Source: Ephydatia muelleri
Taxonomy: Eukaryota > Porifera > Demospongiae > Spongillida > Spongillidae
Reading direction: 5' to 3'
DNA length: 64,000 nucleotides
Assembly: GCA_013339895.1 (NCBI GenBank)
Contig: JABACO010000009.1
Location: 3,159,113 to 3,223,112, forward strand
Part shown: in pieces, positions 34,301 to 47,338 of the stretch
Layout of the letters: each line of letters begins with the position of its first letter
Position numbering within the stretch: position 1 is the stretch's first letter
The notes under the pieces: generated by a model
What the model saw: only the letters and a program-made list of their open reading frames with translations
What the model was told of the DNA's origin: nothing
Database searches by the model: none
Program-made: the position numbers and the translations under genes

Positions 34301-37300
34301 AGCTCTCTCACATCTCTGCTGCCCTTCCCTTACATGTAGCTCTCTCACATCTCTGCTGCCCTTCCCTTACATGTAGCTCTCTCACATCTCTGCTGCCCTT
34401 CCCTTACATGTAGCTCTCTCACATCTCTGCTGCCCTTCCCTTACATGTAGCTCTCTCGCATCTCTGCTGCCCTTCCCTTACATGTAGCTCTCTGCTGCCC
34501 TTCCCTTACATGTAGCTCTCTCACATCTCTGCTGCCCTTCCCTTACTGTAGCTCTCTCGCATCTCTGCTGCCCTTCCCTTACATGTAGCTCTCTCGCATC
34601 TCTGCTGCCCTTCCCTTACATGTAGCTCTCTCACATCTCTGCTGCCTTCCCTTACATGTAGCTCTCTCACATCTCTGCTGCCCTTCCCTTACATGTAGCT
34701 CTCTCACATCTCTGCTGCCCTTCCCTTACATGTAGCTCTCTCACATCTCTGCTGCCCTTCCCTTACATGTAGCTCTCTCACATCTCTGCTGCCCTTCCCT
34801 TACATGTAGCTCTCTCGCATCTCTGCTGCCCTTCCCTTACATGTAGCTCTCTCTACATCTCTGGTGCCCTTCCCTTACATGAGCTCTCTCACATCTCTGC
34901 TGCCCTTCCCTTACATGTAGCTCTCTACATCTATGCTGCCCTTCCCTTACATGTAGCTCTCTCGCATCTCTGCTGCCCTTCCCTTACAGGTAGCTCTCTC
35001 GCATCTCTGCTGCCCTTCCCTTACATGTAGCTCTCTCACATCTCTGCTGCCCTTCCCTTACATGTAGCTTCTCTCACATCTCTGCTGGCCCTTCCCTTAC
35101 ATGTAGCTCTCTCACATCTCTGCTGCCCTTCCCTTACATGTAGCTCTCTCACATCTCTGCTGCCCTTCCCTTACATGTAGCTCTCTCGCATCTCTGCTGC
35201 CCCTTCCCTTACATGTAGCTCTCTCAACATCTCTGCTGCCCTTCCCTTACATGTAGCTCTCTCACATCTCTGCTGCCCTTCCCTTACATGTAGCCTCTCT
35301 CACATCTCTGCTGCCCTTCCCTTACATGTAGCTCTCTCACATCTCTGCTGCCCTTCCCTTACATGTAGCTCTCTCGCATCTCTGCTGCCCTTCCCTTACA
35401 TGTAGCTCTCCTCACATCTCTGCTGCCCTTCCCTTACATGTAGCTCTCTCACAATCTCGGCTGCCCTTCCCTTACATGTAGCTCTCTCGCATCTCTGCTG
35501 CCCTTCCCTTACATGTAGCTCTCTCACATCTCTGCTGCCCTTCCCTTACATGTAGCTCTCTCGCATCTCTGCTGCCCTTCCCTTACATGTAGCTCTCTCC
35601 ACATCTTGCTGCCCCTTCCCTTACATGTAGCTCTCTCGCATCTCTGCTGCCCTTCCCTTACATGTAGCTCTCTCACATCTCTGCTGCCCTTCCCTTACAT
35701 GTAGCTCTCTCACATCTCTGCTGCCCTTCCCTTACATGTAGCTCTCATGCCTCTAGCATCTCTGCTGCCCTTCCTTACATGTAGCTCTCTCGCATCTCTG
35801 CTTGCCCTTCCCTTACATGTAGCTCTCTCACATCTCTGCTGCCCTTCCCTTACATGTAGCTCTCTCACATCTCTGCTGCCCTTCCCTTACATGTAGCTCT
35901 CTCACATCTCTGCTGCCCTTCCCTTACATGTAGCTCTCTCGCATCTCTGCTGCCCTTCCCTTACATGTAGCTCTCTCACATCTCTGCTGCCCTTCCCTTA
36001 CATGTAGCTCTCTCGCATCTCTGCTGCCCTTCCCTTACATGTAGCTCTCTCGCATCTCTGCTGCCCTTCCCTTACATGTAGCTCTCTCGCATCTCTGCTG
36101 CCCTTCCCTTACATGTAGCTCTCTCGCATCTCTGCTGCCCTTCCTTTACATGTAGCTCTCTCACATCTCTGCTGCCCTTCCCTTACATGTAGCTCTCTCA
36201 CATCTCTGCTGCCCTTCCCTTACATGTAGCTCTCTCACATCTCTGCTGCCCTTCCCTTACATGTAGCTCTCTCACATCTCTGCTGCCCTTCCCTTACATG
36301 TAGCTCTCTCGCATCTCTGCTGCCCTTCCCTTACATGTAGCTCTCTGCTGCCCTTCCCTTACATGTAGCTCTCTCACATCTCTGCTGCCCTTCCCTTACA
36401 TGTAGCTCTCTCGCATCTCTGCTGCCCTTCCCTTACATGTAGCTCTCTCGCATCTCTGCTGCCCTTCCCTTACATGTAGCTCTCTCACATCTCTGCTGCC
36501 CTTCCCTTACATGTAGCTCTCTCACATCTCTGCCCTTCCCTTACATGTAGCTCTCTCACATCTCTGCTGCCCTTCCCTTACATGTAGCTCTCTCACATCT
36601 CTGCTGCCCTTCCCTTACATGTAGCTCTCTCACATCTCTGCTGCCCTTCCCTTACATGTAGCTCTCTCGCATCTCTGCTGCCCTTCCCTTACATGTAGCT
36701 CTCTCACATCTCTGGTGCCCTTCCCTTACATGTAGCTCTCTCACATCTCTGCTGCCCTTCCCTTACATGTAGCTCTCTCACATCTCTGCTGCCCTTCCCT
36801 TACATGTAGCTCTCTCGCATCTCTGCTGCCCTTCCCTTACATGTAGCTCTCTCGCATCTCTGCTGCCCTTCCCTTACATGTAGCTCTCTCACATCTCTGC
36901 CCTTCCCTTAATGTAGCTCTCTCACATCTCTGCTGCCTTCCCTTACATGTAGCTCTCTCACATCTCTGCTGCCCTTCCCTTACATGTAGCTCTCTCACAT
37001 CTCTGCTGCCCTTCCCTTACATGTAGCTCTCTGCATCTCTGCTGCCCTTCCCTTACATGTAGCTCTCTCACATCTCTGCTGCCCTTCCCTTACATGTAGC
37101 TCTCTCACATCTCTGCTGCCCTTCCCTTACATGCGCTCTCACATCTCTGCTGCCCTTCCCTTACATGTAGCTCTCTCACATCTCTGCTGCCCTTCCTTAC
37201 ATGTAGCTCTCTCACATCTCTGCTGCCCTTCCCTTACATGTAGCTCTCTCGCATCTCTGTGCCCTTCCCTTACATGTAGCTCTCACATCTCTGCTGCCCT

Positions 37301-37623
37301 TCCCTTACATGTAGCTCTCTCGCATCTCTGCTGCCCTTCCCTTACATGTAGCTCTCTCACATCTCTGCTGCCCTTCCCTTACATGTAGCTCTCTCGCATC
37401 TCTGCTGCCCTTCCCTTACATGTAGCTCTCTCACATCTCTGCTGACTGCACGAGGTTGCCTTAGTGAGGACATGGGTGCAGAGCCTGGGGGAGAAGCCAT
37501 TTGTGTCCGAGACATGTGATGTGTACGCCTTTGGGGAGCAACAGCAGTAGCCAGCTGGCCATGGGGTCCACTGAGAAGTTGGTCAAAGCATCCCTTCTGC
37601 CACACATGGCAAAACTGCAGTTG
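31353..37623 (+). CDS. HERC1: HERC1-like giant HECT/RCC1 protein, N-terminal exons only
   Basis: Exon 1 is 31,353-32,348 (ATG of MAQIKITARE; 332 codons), exon 2 is 32,534-32,644 (37 codons) and exon 3 is 37,455-37,623; all junctions are phase 0 with GT-AG. Recognisable HERC1 landmarks in order: LGVKTGLTVVFALLRQSW, IPPLSLSN, CVDREGKRLACEIMLTL, and in exon 3 FVSETCDVYAFG then SNSSSQLAMGSTEKL, which opens the first RCC1-like propeller in vertebrate HERC1. HERC1 proteins are about 4,800 aa, with two RCC1-like domains and a C-terminal HECT ubiquitin-ligase domain; only about 420 aa are here. An extra G in 37,533-37,536 shifts the frame inside exon 3. The gene disappears at the gap beginning 37,959. 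The HERC1 assignment rests on remembered family sequence and is fairly firm. Confidence 0.78.
32645..33257. other. HERC1-like intron 2, unique part
   Basis: Non-coding, between exon 2 and the minisatellite. It includes a short imperfect CACACTAACACC/TACTGGTGTCA repeat at about 32,816-32,890 and no other feature. Confidence 0.6.
33258..37443. repeat. 37-bp minisatellite in the HERC1-like intron, about 112 units
   Basis: The unit contains CTTACATGTAGCTCTCTC, then R (A or G), then CATCTCTGCTGCCCTTCC. About 4.19 kb of near-perfect head-to-tail copies are present. The A/G site alternates irregularly along the array. Rare variants (CCTTTACATG, and a shortened CTCTCTGCTGCC unit) recur about 1,855 bp apart (34,288 and 36,143; 34,487 and 36,341), showing an internal higher-order duplication. 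ORFs within it are repeat translations. The array reaches to within about 12 bp of the acceptor of exon 3. Confidence 0.95.
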
Positions 37624-37684
37624 GTAAGGTCCTTGCCGTCATTGGAAGTAGTCTCTTGGATGTTACAGTCTTCCATGTCCTACA

Positions 37685-37958
37685 TTGCCCCAAGTGACTG
37701 CACACACCTTTCCTTCACAACACATACACACACAAACACACCTTCCCTTCTGCACCATCCCTTCCACATGTGCACACCTTTCCTTCACATACATGACCAT
37801 CCCTTCACACATATCACATCCTTCACACACGTGCACACCTCCTTACACATGCACCCTCCCTTCACACACACTTGGCCACCTTCCCTTCACACACACTGCC
37901 ACCTCCCTTCACACACCACTTGCACACCTTCCTTCTCACACACTTGCACCTTCCCTTN
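37685..37958. repeat. Imperfect CACACCTTCCCTTCACA repeats next to the gap
   Basis: Degenerate tandem repeats of roughly 20-26 bp built from CACACNTTCCCTTCACACA. They run up to the assembly gap, which probably lies in this repeat. Confidence 0.75.
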
Positions 37959-38957
37959 NNNNNNNNNNNNNNNNNNNNNNNNNNNNNNNNNNNNNNNNNN
38001 NNNNNNNNNNNNNNNNNNNNNNNNNNNNNNNNNNNNNNNNNNNNNNNNNNNNNNNNNNNNNNNNNNNNNNNNNNNNNNNNNNNNNNNNNNNNNNNNNNNN
38101 NNNNNNNNNNNNNNNNNNNNNNNNNNNNNNNNNNNNNNNNNNNNNNNNNNNNNNNNNNNNNNNNNNNNNNNNNNNNNNNNNNNNNNNNNNNNNNNNNNNN
38201 NNNNNNNNNNNNNNNNNNNNNNNNNNNNNNNNNNNNNNNNNNNNNNNNNNNNNNNNNNNNNNNNNNNNNNNNNNNNNNNNNNNNNNNNNNNNNNNNNNNN
38301 NNNNNNNNNNNNNNNNNNNNNNNNNNNNNNNNNNNNNNNNNNNNNNNNNNNNNNNNNNNNNNNNNNNNNNNNNNNNNNNNNNNNNNNNNNNNNNNNNNNN
38401 NNNNNNNNNNNNNNNNNNNNNNNNNNNNNNNNNNNNNNNNNNNNNNNNNNNNNNNNNNNNNNNNNNNNNNNNNNNNNNNNNNNNNNNNNNNNNNNNNNNN
38501 NNNNNNNNNNNNNNNNNNNNNNNNNNNNNNNNNNNNNNNNNNNNNNNNNNNNNNNNNNNNNNNNNNNNNNNNNNNNNNNNNNNNNNNNNNNNNNNNNNNN
38601 NNNNNNNNNNNNNNNNNNNNNNNNNNNNNNNNNNNNNNNNNNNNNNNNNNNNNNNNNNNNNNNNNNNNNNNNNNNNNNNNNNNNNNNNNNNNNNNNNNNN
38701 NNNNNNNNNNNNNNNNNNNNNNNNNNNNNNNNNNNNNNNNNNNNNNNNNNNNNNNNNNNNNNNNNNNNNNNNNNNNNNNNNNNNNNNNNNNNNNNNNNNN
38801 NNNNNNNNNNNNNNNNNNNNNNNNNNNNNNNNNNNNNNNNNNNNNNNNNNNNNNNNNNNNNNNNNNNNNNNNNNNNNNNNNNNNNNNNNNNNNNNNNNNN
38901 NNNNNNNNNNNNNNNNNNNNNNNNNNNNNNNNNNNNNNNNNNNNNNNNNNNNNNNNN
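37959..38957. other. Assembly gap (999 N)
   Basis: A run of N. Open frames drawn across it are not real. The true length may differ, and the join may be wrong (see findings). Confidence 1.
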
Positions 38958-40488
38958 GAGGGGGACACCATGTCAAAAACCTATAGAGGCACCACTCAGC
39001 CTGAGCATGTAGAATTGATTGTATAAGCTCTTGGTTAGATCCATTCAGCTGTTCAGTGAGTACTTTTTCAACTGATGAAGAGAAAAGAGTTTTAAAATAA
39101 AATATTGCACCAGGGTTAAATCCAAGACCCACTGGTCACATGACCACACCTATAAATAAGACATCTACCTGATGTTTGGTTGAGTATATAATTATTGAAA
39201 TTATGCACAACACTCTCACTAAATTCATATTATCACCTTCTTGCAATAGGGCAGACAGGTGGATGCTTTCGTCCTGAATACGATTTAACTCATTATGTGA
39301 GTTTCCTTGTTATTACTGCTTAAAATTTCCTTGCTGCGGTGCCACAATACTGACTGTACAGGAGAGGCTTCATCCTCTCAGCTAGCTCCACAATGACACA
39401 CACGTTTCTTTACCAGTGGTGTTGTGACGGGATGAAAGCGAGGTTGATGTGATTAGTCATACAGGGAGTGCTAACTATTCAAATTAATCCATTCTCACAT
39501 TTGTTCCTAATATGGGGGGGACCTGACTGATCAGTGATTGTAACATGGATACCATGATTTTAACCCTGTGTGTGCCAGCTAGATAACACATAGTTGGACT
39601 CAAGTGAAGGTAAAATATTAGTATCGAGCTCAAAATGATCAAGAATTTCAAAATACACAAAGGAAAAAATACCCCCCAAAATGACCTGAAACAATCCTTT
39701 ACCCCCCACCCCCCCTCAACTTACATCTTCCACTACTACCGTGAGGGGTAGAAACATAAACTTGTGACATTTGCCTTGGAATGCTCTCAACAGGCACTAC
39801 ACTATGGTGTATGCGTGGGCCCTAGCTCTTCTCTTGAGCTATCGTGGTCCACACTACGCAATCGTACATGATATCGATGCAAGTGGAAGAATACTGAGGT
39901 TTAGTGAGCTTATCTCAGTGCAATTTGCCAATTTGCCTTCATGTATATGCACAGAAATAATATAACAAGGTCAATTCCAGGTCCCATAGGTTGCTATTGG
40001 CAATGGTCCAGAGGCAGTAAATAAATGAATACAAACAGTAATAGTGACATGCAATGTTTATGCAACCAGTAATTAGTCCCTAGCCTTGCCAGCACCTGGC
40101 ATTTGGCCGCATTAATTAATGTGAGGTTGAGATGACTACAGAGGCCTTAGCGTTGATGTGCTTAAAATGCACAATTAAGCAGGTCACAGAAATAATCACA
40201 AGTATTCTGCACACTACCAGCTGGCTATCCTTATCCTCACATGGGAAAATGCAGCTGCAGTTGGCCATAAATGGCCGTTTACTAGTAGTTCTGTGTTTGA
40301 AATGAATGATTATAAAATAGTACCAGTGACTGAAAGACTAAATAAAAACACCATTGTAAAAGCATTAACACAATAAGTGACACAAAGTATAAAAATAACA
40401 TGCAGGTATATGGAGTGGGTGGTGCCTCTCCTCACTCCACACCATTAATATATCTCCTCTACAACAATAGTTGGAGGTTCCAAGGGCA
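38958..40488. other. No gene supported
   Basis: Only short frames; none matches the rest of HERC1 or the kinase gene. The interval is presumably 3' flank of the minus-strand receptor kinase. Confidence 0.5.
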
Positions 40489-43400
40489 TCACGTTTGTGT
40501 TTTCCACATGTGGAGCTGGGCTGGCAGCACCTGCAGCATCAATGGGTTACATGAAATGGCTGGTGACTTCGATACTTCGAGAACATGTTTGCATTTTGAG
40601 ACGTCCAGGTCAAGGTAGACAACTAAAGTTTCAAGCACTGAAGTGATGGTTAAAACAAGTTCTGCAAATGAAGGCCTTTCATCTGACGAGACATTCCAAC
40701 AGCTTTTCATCACATGATAACTGTGAATATTGAAAGGATTAATCTAAACAATGCAGACACAACTTGATTATATGGGATCGTTTCCGCGAAAAGGGACCTA
40801 GCGCATATATTATAAATTTTCCAGTACGCACAATATAAATGTAACACTTGCATTGAAATGTATGGGTAATTAAAATACAGCATCTTAACAACTCCATGAC
40901 ACATACTCAGGGATTTACCGCCAAGTTTGCAACAGGGGGTGGGTTTCGGAATATAGGGAGTGTGCAAAAATAAAAGTCTTCCCTCTGCACTGTTAAATGG
41001 CATGCCATGCAGTTTTATTGACATGGCATGTGTAAACCAGGGGGTGGGCTAGTCAAATTAGGGGCAAACCAGGGGGTGGGTAGGGGGTGGATAGGGGGTG
41101 GGAGCGGTAAATCCCTGATTATTACTCCAATTCTCAGTGTGTAAAGTAGCAATGTGTAGAGGACATTTCAGACTTCTAGAATATCAACAACAAAAATCCT
41201 GCAAAAACATGCTTTAGGTCCCTTTTTGCAATAACGATCCCAAATGATTAATGGTTACAGGCATGTTAATATATGCTGTCTCTACACTGGTTAACCATTA
41301 GCTTGTCTAGATTACACAAAAAGCATTTGGTTAATTGGATAAAATCATTAAGTTATCAATCTACGATATGGATGGACACATGAGGCAGGACATTATGCAC
41401 AGCACATAATTGAGCTCTTGCTTTGTTTTCTGGGATAACGATGTGCACAAAATGCTTGATGAATGAATACAAACAACAAGTAATGTCTGCATGTGGCTTG
41501 AATGTTTCAAAATTGCAACCACAAATCATTACATCTTGAGTTGCTGTAGCGCCACATGGCACGATTTTACAAGCACACTATGATGCGCGTGAACGCGTAA
41601 TATGCAGACCCTCACATTTCGTCCGAGCATGCAGCATTGGAGGGCTTCTCCAACCGTCCACCTTCATCGAGGTATTTGACAAGGGAGAATGGAGTCACTC
41701 CAGGATAGGGTATCTTTCCCAGTGTGAAGACCTCCCAACAGGTGACCCCATAGGACCACTGCAAGAAATAGAGGTAGACACACATGAATAGGAAGACATT
41801 AAGGAGGTAGGTAGGTAGGCATGTATTATAGATAGGTAGTTAGGTACATGTAGGTACAACACACGTGTTGGAATCACATGTAATTGCTTATGATAAGCAG
41901 CGTTGTGCAATGAATTGGAATACCATACGAATCAACCACTGAGTACCTTTTAACCAGACTACTTTGATGGCAGTTATTAACCCTCTCATAATGTACAGGA
42001 TCTATGATCCAGGAGTATAAATCCTGTATACAATTAATAACTGCCTTCAAAGTATGACTTTAACAAACATGACTTGGTTTATAGTGGTGGTGTGATAAAT
42101 TTTACTGCATGAACGTGAATTCATTCTCCGGTACAAACAGATACAGAATAAGATAATATGACACAGCAGATCAATATTAACCTGGGGGGCAGCTATGAGT
42201 AGGGATACTTGGACCAGACGATACGTTTAGAATACCCACAGCCATTATCACGATCCTTCTACAAGGTATGAGAATGGACTACAAAGTGATAGGGCATCAG
42301 AAAAGATGGTGTTATGAACTCTCCCAGGGAACGTGAAAACTGTGTCACTATCGTTGAAAGAATTTTACAGTGTACATGCATGTGTGTGAATGGCTAGTAC
42401 CAGTCACACACCCTACACATTGCGGTAAGTATGCTGCTGCTGTGCGGCTTGCCCCTTAACTAAATTGATCAAAAGCCAGGTCCAAGAATCCAATCCTACA
42501 TACATGTAGGAAAGTGCCACTTCAATGGGTTCTAACTGCATTTGGTCTCAAACATACCACATCAGTCTTCTCAGAGAAGATTCCATCGTGAAAGCTCTCT
42601 AAGGCCATCCACCTGATGGGCAGTTTGACCTTGCACTCCTCAGTATCACTCTGTCTGTAGTAGTTCTTGGCGTACATGTCTTCACTGAGCCCAAAGTCAG
42701 CCACCTTGATAACGTTGTTAAGGTCTATCCTGTAGTGACGGAACGGATCAGTGTTCTAAGCACATGACACAATGCTCTGAGAGTTCCACCTTTGCATCAC
42801 GACACACACAAGCCATAAACTACCCATGATGAATGCAAGAAATGAAAGCCCAACTGATTCTGAGAACTATGAAGAGTCATTCTGATATCGATGAGCACGA
42901 GAGAAGAACACACAAATTTGCACAAGAGCTGTAAGTAAAAATGAATAAGTTCTGAAACTTTTAAAAGCACATTTAGTATGCAAATGAGTCTTTTGAATGA
43001 AGGGTGCACCTGTAAGTATGTGGCTTACAGGGATTAATTGTTAGCAGTTTATATGCGGAAGACGAAAATTTGCATCTTTGGTGTGTCAAATGTGACAAGG
43101 GGCTCCAGCACTGGTCGTACAGCATGCACTGCACGATATTGCCAGTGGTTATTGCATAGAGGACCGTACACCAGTGTGGTTATTGCATAGAGGACCGTAC
43201 ACCAGTGTGGTTATTGCGTAGAGGACCGTACACCAGTGTGGTTATTGCGTAGAGGACCGTACACCAGTGTGGTTATTGCATAGAGGACCTTACACCAGTG
43301 TAGTTACTGCATAGAGGACCTTACACCAGTGTGGTTATGGCATAGAGGACCTTACACCAGTGTGGTTATTGCATAGAGGACCGTACACCAGTGTGGTTAT

Positions 43401-46400
43401 TGCATAGAGGACCGTACACCAGTGTGGTTATTGCGTAGAGGACCGTACACCAGTGTGGTTATTGCATAGAGGACCGTACACCAGTGTGGTTATTGCGTAG
43501 AGGACCGTACACCAGTGTGGTTATTGCGTAGAGGACCTTACACCAGTGTGGTTATTGCGCAGAGGACCCGTACACCAGTGTGGTTATTGCATAGAGGACC
43601 GTACACCAGTGTGGTTATTGCATAGAGGACCGTACACCAGTGTGGTTATTGCGTAAAGGACAGTGGTGGTTATTGCATAGAGGACCGTACACCAGTGTGG
43701 TTATTGCATAGAGGACCTTACACCAGTGTGGTTATTGCATAGAGGACCGTACACCAGTGTGGTTATTGCGTAGAGGACCGTACACCAGTGTGGTTATTGC
43801 GTAGAGGACCGTACACCAGTGTGGTTATGGCGTAGAGGACTGTACACCAGTGTGGTTATTGCATAGAGGACCCTACACCAGTGTGGTTATTGCATAGAGG
43901 ACCGTACACCAGTGTGGTTATTGCGTAGAGGACCGTACACCAGTGTGTGCGTAGAGGACCGTACACCAGTGTGGTTATTGCATAGAGGACCGTACACCAG
44001 TGTGGTTATTGCATAGAGGACCGTACAACCAGTGTGGTTATTGCGTAGAGGACCGTACACCAGTGTGATTATGGCGTAGAGGACCGTACACCAGTGTGGT
44101 TATTGCATAGAGGACCGTACAACCAGTGTGATTATGGCGTAGAGGACCGTACAACCAGTGTGGTTATTGCGTAGAGGACCGTACACCAGTGTGATTATGG
44201 CGTAGAGGACCGTACACCAGTGTGGTTATTGCGTAGAGGACCGTACACCAGTGTGGTTATTGCGTAGAGGACCGTACACCAGTGTGGTTATTGCGTAGAG
44301 GACCGTACACCAGTGATTTGTTACCAACAGGGTCTGTACAAATGTTACTGTTGCTATCTTATAGTCTTCATGTATGGGAGGGACACAGGGCCTAATAAGG
44401 TCTTAGAATCTGCATGGCTATCAACACATGACACTAAGCACACTTGGTATACAAAATGGCTATCAACACATCACTACAGCATGTACACTCAGGGTACAAA
44501 CCTATGTGGTAGCTCAATCAGATCATTATCTCCTATCAATCTACCAAAAAGCATTTGAGGTGATCACAACCACACCACGTGCAAAACAAAACATCAAGAG
44601 ATCACCACACCAGACATATACATACCACAGAATACAATAAAAGTTTATAATTCCGCGCATAATTGGTTAACCAATATGTGCCAGGGCTTGACACATAAAA
44701 GAAACAGTTCCTCCAACAAAGTGCCCACAGTTGGTAAAGGTGCATGGTACTACTAGGTGCATGGTACAGGCACACACTAGGTGCATGGTACAGGCACACC
44801 ACTAGGTGCATGGTACAGCACACCACTAGGTGCATGGTACAGACACACCACTAGGTACATGGTACAGGCACACCACTAGGTACATGGTACAGGCACACCA
44901 CTAGGTGCATGGTACAGGCACACCACTAGGTGCATGGTACAGACACACCACTAGGTACATGGTACAGGCACACCACTAGGTGCATGGGTACAGGCACACC
45001 ACTAGTGCATGGTACAGGCACACCACTAGGTGCATGGTACAGACACACCACTAGGTGCATGGTACAGACACACCACTAGGTGCATGGTACAGGCACACCA
45101 CTAGGTGCATGGTACAGGCACACCACTAGGTGCATGGTACAGACACACCACTAGGTGCATGGTACAGGCACACCACGAGGTGCATGGTACAGGCACACCA
45201 CTAGGTGCATGGTACAGGCACACCACTAGGTGCATGGTACAGGCATGCCACTAGGTGCATGGTACAGACACACCACTAGGTGCATGGTACAGGCACACCA
45301 CTAGGTGCATGGTACAGGCACACCACTAGGTGCATGGTACAGACACACCACTAGGTGCATGGTACAGACACACCACTAGGTGCATGGTACAGGCACACCA
45401 CTAGGTGCATGGTACAGGCACACCACTAGGTGCATGGTACAGACACACCACTAGGTGCATGGTACAGGCACACCACGAGGTGCATGGTACAGGCACACCA
45501 CTAGGTGCATGGTACAGGCACACCACTAGGTGCATGGTACAGGCATGCCACTAGGTGCATGGTACAGACACACCACTAGGTGCATGGTACAGGCACACCA
45601 CTAGGTGCATGGTACAGGCACACCACTAGGTGCATGGTACAGGCACACCACTAGGTGCATGGTACAGGCACACCACTAGGTGCATGGTACAGACACACCA
45701 CTAGGTGCATGGTACAGGCACACCACTAGGTACAGGCACACCACTAGGTGCATGGTACAGGCATGCCACTAGGTACAGGCACGCCACTAGGTGGTGAAGC
45801 TACTATCCACTACTATTCAGTATGTGTTTGCCACCAATTAGTAACATACGACAACCAACTTGTACATGTGCATGCACGTCTTGTTGTAAAGCATGCGGCT
45901 ATAACATTACATCCCTGCCCCCAGCGATGTCTGCACATCATTAGCGTGGAGTTTGTCAGACTTACATGCAGTTCCTTGCAGCTAGGTCTCTGTGTACAAA
46001 CTTCTGGCTTGCCAGGTACTCCATCCCTTTGGCTATCTGGAGGCATATGGACAGCAGCACTCTTTGGGTATCCGAGATCTGAAGGTAGATGTAAGCAGTG
46101 TGTACTGATTGACAAATCGTCAATCCACTACCAAGTACTTTTAATAAAATATATTTGAAGATGGGTTGGGTAGGATTCACAACGACCTGTACCCTTTCTC
46201 AAAATCATGCAGGTACTTCAACACACAGCTGACGACAGTGGTTGATCAACATTTGAACCACTGTCCATCCCCAGGCCTGTCCCCGGTACTACAACAGTCC
46301 GATAGATGCATATAGTATTCTCTTCTACCAGAAATGGATGCCAGTGTTATTTAATTTCCAACTGCACCTTAATTAAAATATGATACAATCACTTAGGCAT

Positions 46401-47302
46401 CCAGTTGTGCCTAGAGTTACAACTGTACAAAACTGCTGCGTCAACAATCATGCATCACTCGGAGCTGTTCCAGCAACAGATGCGATACAATCAACTTATT
46501 GCCCCTTGTAACCCTTTATACTTTTCAGACACAGATAAGAGACAGCCATGAACTGTAGCTACACACTTCATAAAATAAAAGCTCTACTCACATGAACCAT
46601 TGATAACAACTGCTGAAATGAGTGTTGAGATCAAGGCACAATTCTGACATTCAAAGGTCACAGCAAGATACAGTGGTATATCCAAAAGAATACGGTCAAT
46701 GCCATAGTGCGAGAATTCACCGTACTATGGGAAATATACCATCACCACGACAACCTTTACTGTTTTAGCTGGTACATGCACAAAGCTCGAGGTCTCAGAT
46801 ATGACCAGTTACTACACATTTCCCATAGCCTTTCACGGGTGGTTGGACATTTACGTACTTAAGGCCATATGAGCACAGGTACACTATAGCTGCTACTATC
46901 AAGGGCCATAGAAAAGCTGCCAGTTTTGAGACAGGAAAGGGCAAGGGGATATCTAGAGACACAACAGACAAAGTGAGTAATGTGAGAAGGCTACTGTGTA
47001 CATGTGTTGTGATATAGGGCTTCACTGCAGTGATCCATTCATTTGGCAAGATGCTGCTGCCATACACAGCATCTCTGGCTGGAAAGGAATTCTTAACACA
47101 CGATGGTGCAGGCTTGGGTGCTCTGGTGATAAGGGGACCCACAGCATGGAGATTGACCCAGGCTTCCAACAAAAAAATGAGGTTTACTACATGAACATCG
47201 AACCTAAAAAGAAAACGACCCCACACATGCAGCATCACACCATCACACACACACACCATTCCACACATACACACACACACACACACACACCATCCCACAC
47301 CA

Positions 47303-47338
<36 letters not shown>

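Noticed and set aside
33258-37443. Possible CRISPR-like array (regular repeats)
   Set aside because: There are no unique spacers; units are contiguous 37-bp copies in an animal intron.
37501-39132. Open frames of 369-503 codons
   Set aside because: Most of their length is the run of N. Only the 37,501-37,623 portion, as part of the HERC1 exon, is real.
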